Shown piece after piece: positions 43,530 through 53,224 of a DNA stretch of 64,000 nucleotides. A program made the position numbers and the translations under genes. Location: positions 48,056 through 112,055 of the forward strand of contig JAUNOM010000004.1 in the NCBI GenBank assembly GCA_030531085.1, read 5' to 3'. This DNA is from Prevotellaceae bacterium. GTDB taxonomy: Bacteria > Bacteroidota > Bacteroidia > Bacteroidales > Bacteroidaceae. The notes below the pieces were generated by a model. It was not told the origin of the DNA. It did no database searches and worked only from the letters and a program-made list of their open reading frames with translations. Positions within the stretch are counted from its first letter, which is position 1, and each line of letters opens with the position of its first letter.

Positions 43530-45950
43530 TCAAAACTCTACTGTTACTTTTGCGTTAAGTTGTCGGCCGGTAAGATAATTAGGAACTGCATATTGATAAT
43601 TCTGCACATCTGTCACCCAATAATACGAATTGACATTGCTGTGTCCAAGCAGATTGAGGCAGTCAAGCCCAAGCCAGATATTCTTTAAAGAAAATCTGTG
43701 TGATTCCTGGTTGTTCCGCTGGTATGCCCTGTAGCTCATGCCTATATCTATTCGCTGGTATGCAGGCGCACGGAAATTCTGACGTTTGTTGTCTGCGTGC
43801 GGTGGACCAAATGGCAGGCCATCGGCGTAGGATAATTTCAGTGCCATCTTCCATTTTGTCGTACCGGGGAAATAATCTGTGAAGAAAAGGTTGACGGCGT
43901 ATCTTTGGTCAGTAGGCATATGGATGCTTTCTCCGCGATAATTCATGTTGGTCTTCATTAAAGAGAAAGTTATCCATGAGTCTGTCCCCGGCACAAACTC
44001 TCCGTATAACTTCAAGTCAAGTCCCATAATGTGACCGGAACTCTCATTTATGCCATTGTAAGTAATCTTTAGATTATTCACACTGTATGGCACAAGGTTA
44101 GAAAGCGCTTTATAATAAGCCTCCGCGGTAAATTTGAAAGGTCTGTCTAACAGTTTGAAGCGATAGTCAAAAGCTCCAACGAAATGTATACTACGCTGTG
44201 ATTTTATTTTATTGTTCAGAATGGCATTTGTCACACCGTCAATCGTTGTGGTGTCCTTCTGCTCCTTGAAGAATGGAGGCTGGTAATACAGTCCTGCCGC
44301 AGCTCTTAACGTTACGTTATTGTTAAAGGCTGGTACAATGGCCAAAGTTACACGTGGTGATATGATGCTTTCTTTGTTAAAGCTCCAGTTAGCGAAACGC
44401 AGGCCGTAATTAAGTGTGTAGAATGTTGTCTCGGCATTATTGTTGAAGCGCCATGTATCTTGTATGTAAAATTCTGTTCTCCGCGCGTTTAGCTCATTTC
44501 TTGCAGCTAAAGTGTATATCATATATAATGCATCACCGGTATGTGGCATTATATATCCGGAAGAGTCTCGCATTTCATATTCCCGTGAATAGTCCTTTAT
44601 GTCTTCCCATTTCATCGTTAGGGCAGTCTCTATGGAATGTCTTGCGGTTTTATGCTCCAACATAAATTTTGTACTTACTACATTGGCCGTCAGGTAATTT
44701 CTTGCATACTCCATATATGTGCCAACACCCATGTTTTGCTGTGTCTCTGTTTGCGTCAGCCAGTATTGTCCCTGAATGTCATAGGTTTCCTGCTCCTTTG
44801 TATGGAAAGCGGAGCCTATAAGTGATAATGCTGTTTTGGGACCTATGTTGCGTTTTACCGTCAAAGCACCGAAATAAGTCCTGAAGACGTCCTTCTCCTG
44901 TCCATCAAAAAAGACTTGGAACGCCTTTACATTATTAAGCGTACCGAATGTGGTTTCACGGTCGGTAGGATAGAAATTGTATTTGGATTGTGATATGTCA
45001 CCTATAAAGTCAATGCTCCATCGTTGGTTGGGAGTGTATGTCAAAAATGTTTGATAGTCAATGAACTTAGGATCATACTCGCCATTTGTGTCAAATGTTT
45101 TCAGAAGCGCTTTTGTCGTCTTATACCTTATTCCATTTGTCCATGAGAACTTCTTGTTGCCTATACCAACATACGCAGAGCCTCCTAAGAAACTTGCGGA
45201 TATGGCAGCTTCGGTCTTCTTGGGACGACGGTATGTGATGCTTAGCGCTGATGACATCTTATCACCATATCTGGCCTCAAAACCTCCTGTTGAGAACGCT
45301 ACACCGTCCACCATGTCTCCATTAATGATGGACAAACCTTCCTGTTGTCCGCTACGTACCAGAAAAGGACGGTACACCTCCACATTATTTATATATACGA
45401 CATTCTCGTCAAAGTTTCCTCCTCTAACGTTATACTGTGACGACAACTCACTGTGCGTGCTGACACCGGCCTGTTGCTGGATTAGGTCCTCCACCGCATT
45501 TCCTGAAGCTGAAGGTCCCATCTTGGTGTCGCTTAAATCCAGCTCTTGTGTGTTTGTCGTCTGGCGTTTCTTTTCTGTTACCATTACATCGTCTAACATT
45601 GTACCACCTTCGTACAGCGTTATGTGAAGATTCTGCCTGCCTCGTGGACGTCTCAGTACACGTTCTTTTGTTTTGTAGCCTATCATGCTGAAACGAACGA
45701 CAACAGAATCCGCGGAGGACAATTCAAGCGTGAAATTACCTCTAAGGTTTGTCATTGTTGCCTTTCCCTGTTTGGGGCAAGAAACAGTGGCTAACTCTAC
45801 CGGATTCTCCTCCTCGTCCAGAACGCGACCAGTTAATGTAAAACTTTGAGCCATTGCATCCGAAAAAAGCAATGTAAGCAGAAATATATAAATCAGACGA
45901 AGACTAATTTGCTTTGTCTGTATATGTGACTTTGTTGTATTCATACACAC
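43530..45950 (-). CDS. TonB-dependent outer membrane receptor with carboxypeptidase-like N-domain
   Basis: This 806-residue protein has a signal peptide ending MAQS (about residue 35). A CarboxypepD-regulatory-like domain (about 36-110, FTLTGRVLDEEENPVELATV) precedes the plug domain with SGNAVEDLIQQQAGVST and YNVRGGNFDENVVYINNVEV. A 22-strand barrel follows, ending NAKVTVEF with the terminal Phe needed for assembly. There is no adjacent SusD, so it is more like a general TonB receptor than a SusC. The ligand is unknown; the only neighbour on its transcript is the AlkD-like gene. ATG 45944 is an alternative start. Confidence 0.92.
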   Translation of the reverse strand: MCMNTTKSHIQTKQISLRLIYIFLLTLLFSDAMAQSFTLTGRVLDEEENPVELATVSCPKQGKATMTNLRGNFTLELSSADSVVVRFSMIGYKTKERVLRRPRGRQNLHITLYEGGTMLDDVMVTEKKRQTTNTQELDLSDTKMGPSASGNAVEDLIQQQAGVSTHSELSSQYNVRGGNFDENVVYINNVEVYRPFLVRSGQQEGLSIINGDMVDGVAFSTGGFEARYGDKMSSALSITYRRPKKTEAAISASFLGGSAYVGIGNKKFSWTNGIRYKTTKALLKTFDTNGEYDPKFIDYQTFLTYTPNQRWSIDFIGDISQSKYNFYPTDRETTFGTLNNVKAFQVFFDGQEKDVFRTYFGALTVKRNIGPKTALSLIGSAFHTKEQETYDIQGQYWLTQTETQQNMGVGTYMEYARNYLTANVVSTKFMLEHKTARHSIETALTMKWEDIKDYSREYEMRDSSGYIMPHTGDALYMIYTLAARNELNARRTEFYIQDTWRFNNNAETTFYTLNYGLRFANWSFNKESIISPRVTLAIVPAFNNNVTLRAAAGLYYQPPFFKEQKDTTTIDGVTNAILNNKIKSQRSIHFVGAFDYRFKLLDRPFKFTAEAYYKALSNLVPYSVNNLKITYNGINESSGHIMGLDLKLYGEFVPGTDSWITFSLMKTNMNYRGESIHMPTDQRYAVNLFFTDYFPGTTKWKMALKLSYADGLPFGPPHADNKRQNFRAPAYQRIDIGMSYRAYQRNNQESHRFSLKNIWLGLDCLNLLGHSNVNSYYWVTDVQNYQYAVPNYLTGRQLNAKVTVEF

Positions 45951-46039
45951 AATTTAACGCATGAGACACTGTTTTATTGTATTTATTAATACCATAATGC
46001 ACTAATAACAAAGAAAAAGGCTATTTTGTTTTCTTTTTA

Positions 46040-46071
46040 TTTGGGGCATGATTATTTTTTTTGTACTTTTG
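46040..46071 (+). promoter_or_regulatory. Promoter for the thrA operon
   Basis: TTTG (46040-46043), 20 bases, TACTTTTG (46064-46071). It gives an unusually long leader of about 175 bases before the thrA ATG. Confidence 0.75.
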
Positions 46072-46095
46072 CAGCGATTTACGCATTTTACACAC

Positions 46096-46215
46096 ATGAG
46101 TAGTGTATTTAACTCTATCTACGAGCTCTGTTGTAAGGAGAACGCAAGGAACTGGTGGATTGCTACGATATTGTGTGATAATGTGGGAGAAAGAGAAAGT
46201 CACCCCTGTTTGTAA
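46096..46215 (+). CDS. Possible 39-codon leader ORF upstream of thrA
   Basis: Within the thrA leader, ATG 46096 opens 39 codons ending TAA 46213-46215, 37 bases before the thrA ATG. The product begins MSSVFNSIYELCCKENARNW and ends ESHPCL. It has only one Thr and three Ile codons, so it is not a classical thr-attenuator peptide. It may simply be non-coding leader RNA. Coding status is uncertain. Confidence 0.25.
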   Translation: MSSVFNSIYELCCKENARNWWIATILCDNVGERESHPCL

Positions 46216-46252
46216 TAGGGAATTTTATCAACAACAAACAACACACAGAAGT

Positions 46253-48703
46253 ATGAAAGTACTTAAATTTGGTGGAACCAGCGTGGGTTCTGTAGAAAGT
46301 ATTCTGAGCCTTAGAAACATTGTAATGAATGAGGCGAAGGAACAGTCTGTAATAGTCGTAGTAAGTGCATTAGGAGGCATTACAGACAAACTTATAGAGA
46401 CATCGCGTCTTGCACTTGCGGGCGATGAGCGTTATCGTAACGAATTTGACGCTATTGTAGACAGGCATCACAAGATGATAGACACTATCATCACAGACAC
46501 AAAGGACAGGGAACGGTTATTTAACAAAGTTGATTCCCTTTTAGAACAACTACGTAGTATTTATTTCGGTGTATTTCTTATTCATGACTTGTCTAAGAAA
46601 ACGCAGGATGCAATCGTTGCGTACGGCGAGCGTCTTAGTTCTAATATCGTTGCCACTTTAATAAAAGGAGCTAAATGGTTTGACAGCCGCACATTTATCA
46701 AGACAGAGGAGAAGCAAGGAAAGCATATTCTGAAGGCTGAGTTAACCAATAAATTAGTCAGACAGACTTTTGCTGATATGCCGCGTATCAGCCTTGTACC
46801 GGGATTTATCTCCAAAGACTGTGAGACAGGAGAAACAACCAATCTTGGCCGTGGCGGTTCTGATTATACGGCTGCAATTATAGCAGCCGCACTTAATGCA
46901 GAGTCACTTGAGATATGGACAGATGTTGATGGATTTATGACTGCAGATCCACGTGTTATCAAGACTGCGTATCCAATAAAGGAACTGTCGTACGTGGAAG
47001 CAATGGAGTTGTGTAATTTTGGAGCTAAGGTCATATATCCTCCAACGATATATCCTGTATGTATAAAAAATATTCCAATAAAGGTAAAGAATACTTTCAA
47101 TCCTTGCGCAGAAGGCACTGTTATTAAGGAACGTATAGAAGGTGATCATAAGCCTATTAAGGGTATATCATCAATAGATGGAACAGCTCTTATTACAGTG
47201 ACGGGATTGTCCATGGTAGGTGTGATAGGGGTGAACCGTCGTATTTTTACCAAGCTGGCTAATGAAGGTATCAGCGTATTCATGGTATCACAGGCTTCAT
47301 CAGAAAACTCTACATCTATAGGTGTAAAGGAAAGTGATGCAGAGGCTGCCGCACGTGTACTTAATGAGGAGTTTGAAAAGGAGATTGCAACTGGAGCCAT
47401 GTATCCTATGATGGTGGAAACAGAATTGGCTACAATTGCCATTGTTGGTGAGAACATGAAGCGTACACCGGGTATTGCAGGAAAACTGTTTGGAACTCTC
47501 GGGCGTTCAGGTATCAGTATCATAGCCTGCGCGCAAGGTGCTTCTGAGACAAATATATCATTTGTCGTTAAAGGAAAATTCCTACGTAAATCATTGAATG
47601 TAATACATGATTCCTTTTTCCTCTCTGAATATAAGGTGCTTAACTTATTCTTATGCGGTGTAGGTACTGTTGGCGCAAAACTTATAGAGCAGATACGTTC
47701 ACAATATGAGAGTTTGAAACAGGAGAAACAGCTCTTGCTAAATGTCGTAGGCATAGCATCTTCCAAGAAGGCAATATTCAACCGCGATGGTTTAGACTTA
47801 AATAACTATGTGGAGGCTCTTGATGCTGCAGAGCCATCTGATTCACGTAAGTTGCTTGAGAATATTGTTGGCATGAATATATTTAATGCTGTCTTTGTTG
47901 ACTGTACAGCATCAAAAGATATTGCGGCTCTGTATCAGGAGCTTCTTGAGCATAATGTGAGTGTAATTGCCGCTAATAAGATTGCCGCATCAAGTGATTA
48001 TGAGAATTACCGTCGATTGAAGGAAACGGCGTTACGTAAAGGAGTGAAGTTTCGTTTCGAGACAAATGTTGGTGCTGGCCTTCCTATCATAGGTACAATC
48101 AATGACCTACGTAACTCCGGTGATAAGATTTTGCGAATAGAAGCAGTGTTGTCCGGTACCCTTAACTACATATTCAATGCTTTGAGCGAGAATGTTCCTT
48201 TATCTGAGACAGTAAAACAGGCTAAGGAGTTAGGATATTCAGAACCAGACCCTCGAATAGACCTTTCAGGAATGGATGTTGTCCGTAAACTTGTTATATT
48301 GACCCGTGAGGCCGGGTATCGCGTAGAGCAGGACGATGTTGTTAAGAACTTATTTGTGCCGGATGAATATTTCTGTGGCACTGTCGATGAGTTCTGGACA
48401 CGTCTGCCACAGTTGGATGCTGATTTTGAAATGCGTAGAAAGAAGCTTGCCACCAAAGGATGTAAGTGGCGCTTTGTTGCAAAGATGGAGATAGCAGACA
48501 ATGGAAAGGTGAATACCAGCGTTGGACTTCAGGAGATACCGCAGAATCATCCTTTCTATAATCTGGAAGGTTCAAACAACATTGTGACACTTACAACCGA
48601 CAGATACAAGGAGTATCCTATGCTAATCCAAGGTTTCGGAGCAGGAGCCAGTGTTACCGCAGCAGGAGTTTTTGCCAATGTTCTTTCCATAGCAAACATC
48701 TAA
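46253..48703 (+). CDS. thrA: Bifunctional aspartate kinase / homoserine dehydrogenase
   Basis: The 816-residue fusion begins MKVLKFGGTSVGSVESILSL (aspartokinase motif), with GGSDYTAAIIAAAL and EIWTDVDGFMTADPRV. Two ACT domains (about 315-455: LSMVGVIGVNRRIFTKLANE and NMKRTPGIAGKLFGTLGRSG) are the probable site of threonine feedback inhibition. The homoserine dehydrogenase half starts LNLFLCGVGTVGAKL and includes ETNVGAGLPIIGTINDLRNS. It catalyses steps 1 and 3 of the aspartate-to-threonine pathway. The frame is open 50 codons further upstream, but those lie in the leader and are not family-like. Confidence 0.97.
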   Translation: MKVLKFGGTSVGSVESILSLRNIVMNEAKEQSVIVVVSALGGITDKLIETSRLALAGDERYRNEFDAIVDRHHKMIDTIITDTKDRERLFNKVDSLLEQLRSIYFGVFLIHDLSKKTQDAIVAYGERLSSNIVATLIKGAKWFDSRTFIKTEEKQGKHILKAELTNKLVRQTFADMPRISLVPGFISKDCETGETTNLGRGGSDYTAAIIAAALNAESLEIWTDVDGFMTADPRVIKTAYPIKELSYVEAMELCNFGAKVIYPPTIYPVCIKNIPIKVKNTFNPCAEGTVIKERIEGDHKPIKGISSIDGTALITVTGLSMVGVIGVNRRIFTKLANEGISVFMVSQASSENSTSIGVKESDAEAAARVLNEEFEKEIATGAMYPMMVETELATIAIVGENMKRTPGIAGKLFGTLGRSGISIIACAQGASETNISFVVKGKFLRKSLNVIHDSFFLSEYKVLNLFLCGVGTVGAKLIEQIRSQYESLKQEKQLLLNVVGIASSKKAIFNRDGLDLNNYVEALDAAEPSDSRKLLENIVGMNIFNAVFVDCTASKDIAALYQELLEHNVSVIAANKIAASSDYENYRRLKETALRKGVKFRFETNVGAGLPIIGTINDLRNSGDKILRIEAVLSGTLNYIFNALSENVPLSETVKQAKELGYSEPDPRIDLSGMDVVRKLVILTREAGYRVEQDDVVKNLFVPDEYFCGTVDEFWTRLPQLDADFEMRRKKLATKGCKWRFVAKMEIADNGKVNTSVGLQEIPQNHPFYNLEGSNNIVTLTTDRYKEYPMLIQGFGAGASVTAAGVFANVLSIANI

Positions 48704-48732
48704 ACAGGATTTTATAAAAATTATATGAGAAG

Positions 48733-49980
48733 ATGAAGACAATTATTATACTTGGTGATGGAATGGCTGACTATCCAATAGAGCAGCTAAACGGTAAAAC
48801 ACCATTACAATATGCGGAAACTCCATATATGGATATGCTTGCCCGTACAGGACGTACAGGACGTCTGGTTACAGTTCCTGATGGATACACACCTGGTTCG
48901 GAGGTTGCCAATACTGCAATATTAGGCTATGACCTTGATGTAGTGTATGAAGGACGCGGTCCCCTTGAGGCTGCATCTATAGGCTATGAGATGGATCCTC
49001 TCGATTTGGCTTTAAGGTGTAATATCATTAGTGTGCGCAGTGATGGTACGATAAAGACACATAATGGTGGAAATCTCACGACAGAAGAATCTACTCCTCT
49101 TGTTACATATCTGAATGAAAACCTTGGTTCTGACAAAGTGAAATTTGTCAGAGGTATACAGTATCGTCACCTGCTTATAATAAAAGGTGGTAGCAAATAC
49201 ATAGAATGTGCACCGCCACACGACCATCCTAATGAGGAATGGGCTCCACTTTTAGTTAAGCCTAAGCATGGAATGGAGAATTATAAGGAAGAGGGACGGT
49301 TGACTCCACAAGAAACTGCTGATCTTGTGAACGACCTTATAATACGCTCTAAGGAACTGTTAGAAAAACATCCGTTTAACATTCAGCGCCAGGAGGAGGG
49401 AAAAGACCTTGCCAATATTATATGGCCATGGAGTGGGGGATACCGTCCTGCAATGCAGACCCTTAGTGAAATATATCCTAATATAAAGTCTGGTGCTGTG
49501 ATATCCGCTGTTGATCTTATACGTGGTATAGGACATTATGCGGGTCTTGACATCATTAAAGTTGATGGCGCTACAGGACTTTGGGATACAAACTATGAGG
49601 GAAAGACTGCTGCGGCGATAGAACAGCTGAAGCATAAGGATTTTGTATTTCTCCACGTAGAAGCGAGTGACGAGGCAGGACATGATGGCGAAGTTATGTT
49701 AAAGGTGAAGACAATAGAAAATCTTGACTCACGTATGATTGGGCCGATAGTAGAGGCTACAAAGCAATGGAATGAACCCGTATGTATAGCAGTACTGCCG
49801 GACCACTATACACCTGTAGAGAAACGCATACACATAGGTGAACCTGTACCATTTATTATCAATGCTCCTGGATTGGATCCTGATTCTGTACAGACCTATG
49901 ATGAGTATAGCTGTGTAAATGGAGGGTATGGGATACTCAGATTGTCGGAGTTCATGCAGGAATTGAATAAGATAAAATAA
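48733..49980 (+). CDS. PGAM-like (ApgM family) protein, putative homoserine kinase
   Basis: The 415-residue protein belongs to the alkaline-phosphatase-like cofactor-independent phosphoglycerate mutase family. It has MKTIIILGDGMADYPIEQLN, the nucleophile region YTPGSEVANTAILGYD (Ser), and metal-site residues in HVEASDEAGHDGE and VLPDHYTPVEKRIH. It lies 29 bases after thrA and just before thrC. No classical GHMP homoserine kinase (ThrB) is in this operon. SEED annotators proposed this subgroup as the replacement homoserine kinase in Bacteroidetes, which the order thrA-X-thrC supports. Mutase activity is the alternative. Confidence 0.85.
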   Translation: MKTIIILGDGMADYPIEQLNGKTPLQYAETPYMDMLARTGRTGRLVTVPDGYTPGSEVANTAILGYDLDVVYEGRGPLEAASIGYEMDPLDLALRCNIISVRSDGTIKTHNGGNLTTEESTPLVTYLNENLGSDKVKFVRGIQYRHLLIIKGGSKYIECAPPHDHPNEEWAPLLVKPKHGMENYKEEGRLTPQETADLVNDLIIRSKELLEKHPFNIQRQEEGKDLANIIWPWSGGYRPAMQTLSEIYPNIKSGAVISAVDLIRGIGHYAGLDIIKVDGATGLWDTNYEGKTAAAIEQLKHKDFVFLHVEASDEAGHDGEVMLKVKTIENLDSRMIGPIVEATKQWNEPVCIAVLPDHYTPVEKRIHIGEPVPFIINAPGLDPDSVQTYDEYSCVNGGYGILRLSEFMQELNKIK

Positions 49981-50234
49981 CGTGAGTTTGCAGGTGAAAT
50001 AACAACGCTATTTGTTCCCGTCGCAAAAGGATAGAGATTACATGGTAAAAGGATAGTGATTGCACTGTAATCTCTATCAAATTACAAGGTAATCAGATAG
50101 AGATTACAGCGGTACTTTAGAAATCTTGACTGTCAACGAGTTAGAGGAAAGGCTTTCGGGACGCCTGTAAGATTTTCGTTTAAATAAACAACAATAAGAA
50201 TATACTATTTATTTATAAAAAAACAATTAGAATT
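49981..50234. other. Non-coding gap between the PGAM-like gene and thrC
   Basis: These 254 bases hold the second repeat cluster (50026-50108) and about 125 bases of AT-rich leader before thrC. No ORF of note and no consensus promoter is seen; TACTTTAG at 50113 is a poor -7 match. The repeat cluster splits the thr operon. Confidence 0.6.
50026..50108. repeat. Palindromic repeat cluster, TGTAATCTCTATC family, copy 2
   Basis: TGTAATCTCTATCAAATTAC (from 50066) faces GTAATCAGATAGAGATTACA (50089-50108), forming an imperfect palindrome. Two further half-units precede it in direct orientation with 22-bp spacing: AAAAGGATAGAGATTACA (50026) and AAAAGGATAGTGATTGCA (50048). The half-unit TGTAATCTCTATCAAATTAC is identical to that at 16347. 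Confidence 0.85.
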
Positions 50235-51539
50235 ATGCTATATTACAGTACCAATCATACAGCGCCATTGGCATCACTTGAGGAGGCCGTAGTAAAGGGA
50301 CTGGCAGGTGACCGTGGTCTATATATGCCAGAAAATATAAAGACCCTGTCACAGGATTTTTATGACAATATTGATAAAATGTCGTTTCAGGAGATTGCGT
50401 ACACAGTAGCTGACGCATTCTTTGGGGAGGATGTTGATGCAGAGTCATTAAAACAGATCGTCTATGATACTCTGGCATTTGACTGTCCTGTCGTTCCTGT
50501 AACGGAAAACATATACACTCTTGAACTTTTCCATGGTCCAACGCTTGCCTTTAAGGATGTTGGTGCACGTTTTATGGCGCGTTTGTTACAGTATTTTATA
50601 AAGAAGGAGAATAAGGGAGGCTTAGTAAACGTTCTTGTTGCAACAAGTGGTGATACCGGTTCCGCTGTTGCCAATGGCTTCCTTGGTGTTGACGGCATTC
50701 ATGTATATGTGTTATATCCAAAAGGCAAGGTTAGTCCGATACAGGAATGTCAGTTTACAACTCTTGGCAAGAATATCACAGCCATAGAGGTTGACGGCGT
50801 GTTTGATGACTGCCAGGCTCTTGTTAAGAGTGCTTTCATGGACGAGGAATTGAACAAGCACATGAAACTGACTTCTGCAAACTCTATTAATGTAGCACGC
50901 TTCCTGCCACAGGCTTTCTATTACTTCTATGCCTATGCCCAGATGAAGCGTATGGGTAAGTCTGATAATGTGGTGATGTGTGTGCCTTCAGGCAATTTCG
51001 GCAATATATGCGCTGCATTGTTTGGACATAGGATGGGACTTCCTATAAAGCGTTTCATTGCTGCCAATAATGCTAATGATATTTTCTATCAGTATCTCCA
51101 GACTGGTAAATATGTGCCCCAGCCATCAAAGGCAACTCTTGCTAATGCGATGGATGTTGGTGATCCTTCTAATTTTGCACGTATATATGAACTGTATAAA
51201 GGTTCACACTCTTCTATTGTGTCTCTTATTAGTGGTGCCACATTTAGCGATGAGGAGATTGCGGACACCATGCGAAAGTGTTACGCTGACAATGGTTATG
51301 TGTTGGATCCTCATGGCGCTTGCGGATACCAGGCTTTAAAGAACCTCTTAAAGCCTGACGAGGTAGGAGTGTTCTGCGAGACGGCTCATCCTGCGAAATT
51401 CAAGGAAAAGGTTGATGCTATCCTGTCTTCCGATATTGATATACCTGCACGCCTTCAGGAGTTTATGAAGGGAACCAAGCAGAGTGTCGCTATGTCTAAA
51501 GAGTTTGCGGACTTTAAGACATATCTTATCAAACAGTAA
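50235..51539 (+). CDS. thrC: Threonine synthase
   Basis: The 434-residue PLP enzyme begins MLYYSTNHTAPLASLEEAVV. The PLP lysine lies in GPTLAFKDVGARFMARLLQY, the phosphate loop in ATSGDTGSAVANGF, and VCVPSGNFGNICAALFG-like sequence (CVPSGNFGNICA) contacts the substrate. It converts O-phosphohomoserine to threonine, completing the pathway begun by thrA. RF3 follows after 12 bases on the same strand and is likely cotranscribed. Confidence 0.97.
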   Translation: MLYYSTNHTAPLASLEEAVVKGLAGDRGLYMPENIKTLSQDFYDNIDKMSFQEIAYTVADAFFGEDVDAESLKQIVYDTLAFDCPVVPVTENIYTLELFHGPTLAFKDVGARFMARLLQYFIKKENKGGLVNVLVATSGDTGSAVANGFLGVDGIHVYVLYPKGKVSPIQECQFTTLGKNITAIEVDGVFDDCQALVKSAFMDEELNKHMKLTSANSINVARFLPQAFYYFYAYAQMKRMGKSDNVVMCVPSGNFGNICAALFGHRMGLPIKRFIAANNANDIFYQYLQTGKYVPQPSKATLANAMDVGDPSNFARIYELYKGSHSSIVSLISGATFSDEEIADTMRKCYADNGYVLDPHGACGYQALKNLLKPDEVGVFCETAHPAKFKEKVDAILSSDIDIPARLQEFMKGTKQSVAMSKEFADFKTYLIKQ

Positions 51540-51551
51540 TCCTATAAATAT

Positions 51552-53147
51552 ATGATATCAGAAATAGAACGAAGGCGTACCTTTGCTATTATTTCCCATC
51601 CGGATGCTGGTAAAACCACCCTTACAGAGAAATTTCTTCTCTTCGGTGGACAAATACAGGTTGCGGGGGCTGTAAAGAATAATAAAATCAGGAAAACTGC
51701 AACATCAGACTGGATGGATATAGAGAAGCAGAGAGGTATCTCCGTCTCTACATCCGTAATGGAGTTTGACTATCTGCCACCAACGGCGGACAGTCAAACG
51801 CCACCATATAAGGTTAACATCCTTGATACACCAGGACACCAGGATTTCTGTGAGGATACATATCGCACTTTAACGGCTGTCGACTCTGCTATAATTGTTG
51901 TTGACGGCGCTAAAGGAGTGGAAAGTCAGACACGAAAGCTTATGGAGGTGTGTCGGATGCGCAATACGCCTGTCATCATTTTCGTCAACAAGATGGATAG
52001 GGAAGGGCGTGACCCATTTGATTTGCTTGACGAGCTGGAGCAGGAACTAAAGATATACGTGCGTCCACTTTCATGGCCTATAAATCAGGGAGTGAAGTTT
52101 AAGGGCGTGTATAATATCTATGAGCATCAGCTGAATCTCTTTACTCCAGACAAGCAGCGTGTTACCGAGAAGGTAAGCATTGACATATCGTCCTCAGAAC
52201 TTGATGCGCAAGTTGGTGAAGATGATGCACAGCAGTTACGTGACGATTTAGAGTTGCTGGATGGAGTATATCCCGATTTTAGTATAGACACATACCGTTC
52301 AGCGGAGGTGGCGCCTGTATTCTTTGGCAGTGCCCTTAACAATTTTGGAGTGCAGGAACTCCTGGACTGCTTTGTTGAGATAGCTCCATCACCACGTCCT
52401 GTCAAATCTGTAGAGCGTATGGTGATGCCGGATGAGCAGAAGTTCACAGGATTTATATTTAAGATAACTGCCAATATAGACCCAAATCACCGGTCTTGTA
52501 TTGCATTCTGCAAGGTTTGCTCCGGACGTTTTCAGCGTAATCAGCCATATTTGCACGTTGGAATGGGAAAGACTCTGCGGTTCTCCTCACCGACACAGTT
52601 CATGGCGCAGCGTAAAAGTACTATCGACGAGGCATGGGCTGGAGATATTGTAGGTTTGCCGGACAATGGAATATTCAAGATTGGCGATACGCTGACCGAA
52701 GGTGAACAACTGCACTTCCGTGGACTTCCATCGTTCTCACCCGAGATGTTCAAGTACATAGAAAATGATGATCCAATGAAGGCTAAGCAGTTCCAGAAGG
52801 GATTGGAGCAGTTGATGAATGAGGGTGTGGCGCAGTTGTTTGTGAACCAGTTTAACGGCAGGCGCATAGTTGGTACCGTAGGACAACTGCAATTTGAGGT
52901 GATTCAGTATCGTCTGGAGAATGAATATAATGCAAAGTGCCGCTGGGAGCCTGTACATCTGCATAAGGCCTGCTGGATAGAGAGTGACAACGAGGCAGAA
53001 CTTGATAACTTCAAGAAACGTAAGTACCAGTATATGGCAAAGGATAAAGACGGACGTGATGTGTTCCTCGCAGACTCCGGATATGTCCTTTCAATGGCAC
53101 AGCAGGATTTTGAAAACATCAAATTCCATTTTACAAGTGAGTTCTAA
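51552..53147 (+). CDS. prfC: Peptide chain release factor 3
   Basis: This 531-residue translational GTPase has G1 [20 protein letters not shown]2 region [15 protein letters not shown]3 [12 protein letters not shown], then the EF-Tu-like domain 2 and RF3 C-terminal domain ([20 protein letters not shown]). The phrase [17 protein letters not shown] is characteristic of RF3 rather than EF-G. It recycles RF1/RF2 after peptide release. Position directly after thrC appears incidental; a bidirectional terminator follows. Confidence 0.97.
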   Translation: MISEIERRRTFAIISHPDAGKTTLTEKFLLFGGQIQVAGAVKNNKIRKTATSDWMDIEKQRGISVSTSVMEFDYLPPTADSQTPPYKVNILDTPGHQDFCEDTYRTLTAVDSAIIVVDGAKGVESQTRKLMEVCRMRNTPVIIFVNKMDREGRDPFDLLDELEQELKIYVRPLSWPINQGVKFKGVYNIYEHQLNLFTPDKQRVTEKVSIDISSSELDAQVGEDDAQQLRDDLELLDGVYPDFSIDTYRSAEVAPVFFGSALNNFGVQELLDCFVEIAPSPRPVKSVERMVMPDEQKFTGFIFKITANIDPNHRSCIAFCKVCSGRFQRNQPYLHVGMGKTLRFSSPTQFMAQRKSTIDEAWAGDIVGLPDNGIFKIGDTLTEGEQLHFRGLPSFSPEMFKYIENDDPMKAKQFQKGLEQLMNEGVAQLFVNQFNGRRIVGTVGQLQFEVIQYRLENEYNAKCRWEPVHLHKACWIESDNEAELDNFKKRKYQYMAKDKDGRDVFLADSGYVLSMAQQDFENIKFHFTSEF

Positions 53148-53180
53148 TTTGATGTAATAAATAAGATTGTTTCAATTAAG

Positions 53181-53222
53181 AAGCCCGCTAAAAAGTTCTT
53201 TGGAACCTTTTAGCGGGCTTTT
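53181..53222. terminator. Bidirectional terminator between prfC and alaS
   Basis: AAGCCCGCTAAAAAGTTC pairs with GAACCTTTTAGCGGGCTT across a short loop, one base bulged; TTT follows on the + strand and AAG...(T-rich on minus) on the other. The 3' end of alaS lies 3 bases beyond. Confidence 0.9.
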
Positions 53223-53224
53223 CA

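Noticed and set aside
46096-46215. Classical threonine attenuator peptide
   Set aside because: The ORF has a single Thr codon and no obvious terminator/antiterminator pair, so attenuation by Thr starvation is not supported.
46103-46252. N-terminal extension of thrA by 50 codons
   Set aside because: The extension has no similarity to aspartokinases; the family start MKVLKFGGTS is at 46253.
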